This document shows, piece after piece, positions 62,506 to 64,000 of a stretch of 64,000 nt of DNA. The notes beneath the pieces are model-generated. The model saw only the letters and a program-made list of their open reading frames with translations. It searched no databases and had not been told where the DNA came from. The first letter of the stretch is position 1. The number at the start of each line of letters is the position of its first letter. The stretch comes from Caldilineales bacterium (GTDB lineage: Bacteria; Chloroflexota; Anaerolineae; Caldilineales; Caldilineaceae). The stretch is taken from assembly GCA_012271135.1 (NCBI GenBank), contig JAAXGZ010000064.1, forward strand, positions 1 to 64,000. Reading direction: 5' to 3'. Made by a program: the position numbers and the translations under genes.

Positions 62506-62889
62506 ATGCAGCGTCCGCTCATCAAGGTTGTGGGTGTCAGCGCGGCCGGGAAGTCCACTTTGGCGGCAACCCTCGAGCAGTTGGGCATGCGCGTCCGATG
62601 CGCCAGCCAGGAACACAGTTATGTCAAGGATATGTGGCAACAGCTTCATCCTCCCGATATTCTGATATTCCTGCACGCGGACCTGGGAACCCAGTTGTCC
62701 AGACGCCCGTGGGGGCGGTATACCGAGGCCGGCCACCGGGAGGAATTAGAGAGGCTGGCCCATGCCCGGACGCACGCGGACCTTGTGATAGAGACCTCGC
62801 CGATGACAAAACGGGAAGTGGTCCAGGCAGTTCGGCGGTTTCTGGATGATCGGCATGTCTCCAACGCCCCGTGCGCTCCCCAAGGCTGA
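62506..62889 (+). CDS. Small P-loop NTPase/kinase-like protein
   Basis: A 127-residue protein with a Walker A loop GVSAAGKST near the N-terminus and a following DILIFLHADL strand that could supply a Walker B-like acid. The length and the late RRPWGRYTEAGHREELERLAHARTHADLVIETS region resemble small nucleoside or metabolite kinases, but it is short for that family. It follows the phosphatase by 37 bases and may be in the same operon. I cannot assign a substrate; truncation of a larger kinase is possible. Confidence 0.65.
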   Translation: MQRPLIKVVGVSAAGKSTLAATLEQLGMRVRCASQEHSYVKDMWQQLHPPDILIFLHADLGTQLSRRPWGRYTEAGHREELERLAHARTHADLVIETSPMTKREVVQAVRRFLDDRHVSNAPCAPQG

Positions 62890-62972
62890 CATTTTATCGC
62901 TGATTCGGCCACGGATTTTGCCCAAGACGGCACCATTTGTTGTGTTATCATCAAACATGGCTGAGCAGCCTG

Positions 62973-62990
62973 GATTCAATAGGTTGAATC
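62973..62990. promoter_or_regulatory. Palindrome GATTCAA-TAGG-TTGAATC in the PFOR leader
   Basis: A perfect seven-base-pair inverted repeat with a four-base centre, about 75 bases before the PFOR start and 20-odd bases after a -10-like TATCAT (62946-62951). It could be a repressor operator or an RNA hairpin. The regulator is unknown. Confidence 0.4.
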
Positions 62991-63010
62991 GGGTCGGATT
63001 GGTTCCGTAA

Positions 63011-63026
63011 CGCGCGCGGGCGCGCG
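63011..63026 (+). repeat. GC-only hairpin in the PFOR leader
   Basis: CGCGCGCGGGCGCGCG-type self-complementary run (GCGCGC stems with a GGGC loop), about 37 bases before ATG 63064. No T-tract follows. It may influence mRNA structure near the ribosome site AAGGGG. Confidence 0.4.
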
Positions 63027-63063
63027 CTCGTCGTCGGAGTAGTAACAAGGGGTAAACGCAGCA

Positions 63064-64000
63064 ATGGCTATGCGAAAGATTTCCAGCAACGGCCATCTGT
63101 CGGCCAACGGGCGCTCCCATGACAGCGGAAACCTGAACGGTGCGGTGCCCAAACCGCGTTTCCCCGGCATTCAGACCACCACCGATGGTTCCGGAATGAT
63201 CACGTGGGTTGAAACCCAAATCACGCAGGGGGCCTGCGCCTATCCGATTACCCCGACCACGACCATGGGCGGCGGCTACGGCGCATCCGTGGCCAACGGT
63301 GCCCGCAACCTGTGGGGCCAGCCGCTCAAGTTTTTGGAGCCCGAATCCGAACACAGCGCGGCCACCGCTTGCGAGGGCTTTGCCGTGGCGGGAGGGCGCG
63401 TCAGCAACTTCACCTCGGGCCAAGGCCTGGTCCTGATGAAGGAGGTGCTCTACACCATCAGCGGCAAACGCCTGCCCGTGGTGTTCCACATCGGTTCGCG
63501 GGCCATCACACGCCAAGGCCTGAACGTGCATGCCGGGCATGACGATGTGATGTGTGTGGCGGACTGCGGCTGGGGCATCCTCTTTGCCAAAAACGCACAG
63601 GATGCCGGCGACCTGGCGGTGATGAGCCGTCGTATCGCCGAAGACGGCTTTACCCCCATCCTGAACGTACAGGACGGCTTCCTGACCACCCACACGGTGG
63701 AAGACGTACTGTTGCCCGAGTCCGAACTTCTGGAGGAGTTCGTGGGGCCTCCGGGGGACAAGGTGCCCAACCTTTTCGATCCCATGAACCCCATCATGAC
63801 CGGAGTTGTCCAGAACCAGGACAGCTACATGAAAGGCATCGTGGCCCAGCGCAACTACTACGACCGTCTGCCCGGCATCATCGACGACGTGTTCGCGGAG
63901 TACTCCGAACTCACCGGTCGTCCTTACGACGTGATCGAACAGTACCGGATGGAAGACGCCGACTACGCCATCGTGGGCATCGGCTGCTACATCGAGACCG
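63064..64000 (+). CDS. Pyruvate:ferredoxin (2-oxoacid) oxidoreductase, N-terminal part, truncated by window end
   Basis: The 312 visible codons open at ATG 63064 and run off the window, so the ORF track omits it. The sequence is the N-terminal domain I/II region of PFOR: ITQGACAYPITPTTTMG, EPESEHSAATACEGFAVAGGR, FTSGQGLVLMKEVLYTISGKRLPVVFHIGSRA and GHDDVMCVADCGW are typical of the pyruvate-binding alpha part. It converts pyruvate and CoA to acetyl-CoA, CO2 and reduced ferredoxin, feeding citrate synthase. A 40-residue Ser/Asn/Gly-rich N-terminal tail precedes the domain. Whether the enzyme is one long chain or split into subunits cannot be seen. The 174-base leader holds two hairpins. Confidence 0.92.
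   Translation, partial: MAMRKISSNGHLSANGRSHDSGNLNGAVPKPRFPGIQTTTDGSGMITWVETQITQGACAYPITPTTTMGGGYGASVANGARNLWGQPLKFLEPESEHSAATACEGFAVAGGRVSNFTSGQGLVLMKEVLYTISGKRLPVVFHIGSRAITRQGLNVHAGHDDVMCVADCGWGILFAKNAQDAGDLAVMSRRIAEDGFTPILNVQDGFLTTHTVEDVLLPESELLEEFVGPPGDKVPNLFDPMNPIMTGVVQNQDSYMKGIVAQRNYYDRLPGIIDDVFAEYSELTGRPYDVIEQYRMEDADYAIVGIGCYIET

Noticed and set aside
1-64000. Mobile elements, phage, CRISPR or toxin-antitoxin modules
   Set aside because: No transposase, integrase, phage structural gene, repeat-spacer array or paired small toxin-antitoxin ORFs were recognised in the window.

Overview
The window is a GC-rich (roughly 60%) bacterial chromosome segment, densely packed with genes and essentially free of mobile DNA: I see no transposase, integrase, phage module, CRISPR array or rRNA operon. 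The gene set suggests a Chloroflexota-like bacterium (SAR202, Caldilineae or Anaerolineae type). Supporting signs are a mevalonate-type decarboxylase, a T-box riboswitch on valS, a zinc-ribbon L28, the HisZ plus short HisG pair, a LysW-type LysK hydrolase, a Rieske/cytochrome b/dihaem cytochrome c operon, pyruvate:ferredoxin oxidoreductase, and many enolase-superfamily, sulfatase-like, Gfo/Idh and PhyH genes. This assignment is an inference from gene content only; no 16S gene is present.

Layout. 1-5.2 kb: sulfatase (-), SMP-30 lactonase, a diphosphomevalonate-decarboxylase homologue and a radical SAM protein. 5.6-9.4 kb: hflX, citrate synthase and a 2-hydroxyacid dehydrogenase. 9.7-14.8 kb: a minus-strand fakA-degV-recG operon, divergent from rpmB, which converges on rlmN. 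16.5-20.5 kb: an accessory catabolic block (enolase-superfamily dehydratase, cupin, 2-hydroxyacid dehydrogenase, isochorismatase-like hydrolase, VOC protein). 20.6-24.7 kb: a degenerate UvrD-like ATPase translationally coupled to a methyltransferase, then an alpha/beta hydrolase. 25-29 kb: a second catabolic operon (sulfatase-fold enzyme, PhyH dioxygenase, Gfo/Idh oxidoreductase, TIM-barrel isomerase). 29.3-33.7 kb: a SulP-STAS-rhodanese transporter coupled to a GlpX-like protein, and a second enolase-superfamily gene (-).

33.9-37 kb: a promoter, a complete valine T-box leader and valS. 37.2-40.8 kb: Rieske, cytochrome b and cytochrome c genes of a quinol-oxidising complex. 40.9 kb: tRNA-Gly(CCC). 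41-42.9 kb: SLC13/RCK permease. 43-43.6 kb: SRAP protein (-). 43.8-48.8 kb: a tight operon fmdB-hisZ-hisG-rfbC-mtnP-lysK. 48.7-52.7 kb: minus-strand ABC-F, SDR, methyltransferase and SRPBCC genes. 52.8-58.6 kb: a CCA-adding-enzyme homologue, two CNNM/CorC-type proteins and a GPH-type transporter. 58.6-62.9 kb: a 1033-residue modular protein (glycoside-hydrolase-like domain, five SH3-like repeats, M23 peptidase) followed by a SpoIIE/PP2C-type phosphatase and a small P-loop protein. The window ends inside a pyruvate:ferredoxin oxidoreductase gene.

Central functions (citrate synthase, PFOR, bc complex, ValS, HisZG, MtnP) alternate with accessory catabolic islands for oxidised sugars, sugar acids and sulfated or phosphorylated compounds. 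The most unusual features are several family members that have lost canonical catalytic residues (GlpX-like, UvrD-like, rhodanese domain, sulfatase-fold enzyme, MvaD Lys22) and the modular GH/SH3/M23 protein.
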